This document shows positions 6,740 to 6,960 of a stretch of DNA of 6,960 nucleotides, one piece after another. Positions within the stretch are counted from its first letter, which is position 1. Each line of letters starts with the position of its first letter. This stretch comes from an uncultured Pseudomonadota bacterium (lineage in GTDB: Bacteria > Pseudomonadota > Gammaproteobacteria > Burkholderiales > Usitatibacteraceae): assembly GCA_946885905.1 (NCBI GenBank), contig CAMPHL010000138.1, positions 1-6,960 of the forward strand, written 5' to 3'. The notes under the pieces were generated by a model, which had not been told where the DNA came from, did no database searches, and saw nothing but the letters and a program-made list of their open reading frames with translations. Position numbers and translations under genes: made by a program.

Positions 6740-6888
6740 TCGTCTCTCCTGGGGGCCGGTCCGGAAGGGGGCCTGGAAGGTGAAACGTCGAAACCGGCAG
6801 GTCGGGTTACGCCGTTTACACCTGGAAACGAATCCGGAACTGCGCCTGGGGCGTTCTACCCCCAACGGATCACGTCCGGGAGGTTGCG
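6740..6888. promoter_or_regulatory. Divergent intergenic region between two exported-protein genes
   Basis: These 149 bases must carry promoters for both divergent genes. Ribosome sites are clear at each end: AGGAG at 6750-6746 for the leftward gene and GGGAGG at 6878-6883 for the rightward one. In between are a TTTACA (6815-6820, -35-like but with no -10 at proper distance), a GGAAC (6836-6840) followed 14 bases later by TCTA (6855-6858), two copies of CCTGGAA (6772-6778 and 6821-6827, with a related CCTGGGG at 6845-6851), and two copies of GAAAC seven bases apart in closest register (6782-6786, 6790-6794). None is strong enough to be called a promoter or operator individually. Confidence 0.4.
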
Positions 6889-6960
6889 ATGATTCGATTC
6901 CTGCGCTTCGCCGCCGCGTTGATCGCGGCATCGGCCCTGTGGACCGCCCAGGCCCAGTAC
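6889..6960 (+). CDS. Start of an exported protein, cut by the window end
   Basis: Only the first 24 codons are present. GGGAGG at 6878-6883 lies five bases before the ATG, a strong ribosome site. The visible residues, MIRFLRFAAALIAASALW then TAQAQY, form a Sec signal peptide with a probable cut after Ala-Gln-Ala, so the product is periplasmic, outer-membrane or secreted. No lipobox cysteine is visible in the stretch available. The gene is divergent from the leftward exported-protein gene. Function cannot be judged from this fragment. Confidence 0.75.
   Translation, partial: MIRFLRFAAALIAASALWTAQAQY

Noticed and set aside
6836..6858. GGAAC...TCTA as an ECF-type promoter
   Set aside because: The 14-base gap between GGAAC and TCTA is shorter than usual for ECF promoters, and the -10 match is weak, so it is not called as a promoter.
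5324..6892. 522-codon open frame on the plus strand, antisense to the sigma and exported-protein genes
   Set aside because: It is the shadow of GC-rich genes on the other strand. It lacks any domain signal and has Arg/Gly/Ala-biased composition, while the minus-strand products show clear sigma domains and a signal peptide.
6740..6931. N-terminal extension of the leftward exported protein
   Set aside because: The extension is Arg-rich and would bury a perfect signal peptide. A good AGGAG site precedes the ATG at 6739, and the extension would overlap the start of the divergent gene.

Overview
The window is a GC-rich bacterial chromosome segment. Its long GC-rich genes, exported proteins with Sec signal peptides, dCache/PAS/GGDEF/EAL architecture and ECF sigma operon style fit a betaproteobacterium or close relative. 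That assignment is inference from composition and protein style, because no rRNA or taxonomic marker is present. I see no mobile element, CRISPR array, tRNA or phage gene, and no clear undescribed system.

Plus-strand left half (1-3987). A small exported protein of unknown function (15-581) is followed by a near-perfect intrinsic terminator (618-648). Next comes a 1082-residue membrane-bound c-di-GMP enzyme (739-3987): TM, dCache-like periplasmic sensor, TM, HAMP, two PAS domains, GGDEF, EAL. The EAL half keeps its catalytic residues. The GGDEF half keeps its name motif but has lost a metal-binding Asp and other substrate-site residues, so the protein is best read as a sensor-controlled phosphodiesterase.

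Minus-strand block (6739 down to 3984). Four genes run leftward: a conserved exported protein, an ECF sigma factor, a single-pass anti-sigma-like protein with a long Pro/Ala-rich periplasmic linker, and a two-TM protein. The last three are packed with an 8-base overlap and a 4-base gap, so they are almost certainly co-transcribed. The exported protein lies 57 bases upstream of the sigma gene and may belong to the same unit. The likely logic is an envelope-sensing switch, in which the membrane protein holds the sigma factor until a signal arrives. The operon and the phosphodiesterase gene converge and share a palindromic CTAG that is the stop codon on both strands.

Right edge (6740-6960). A 149-base divergent intergenic region separates the leftward block from a new exported protein that begins at 6889 and is cut by the window end.
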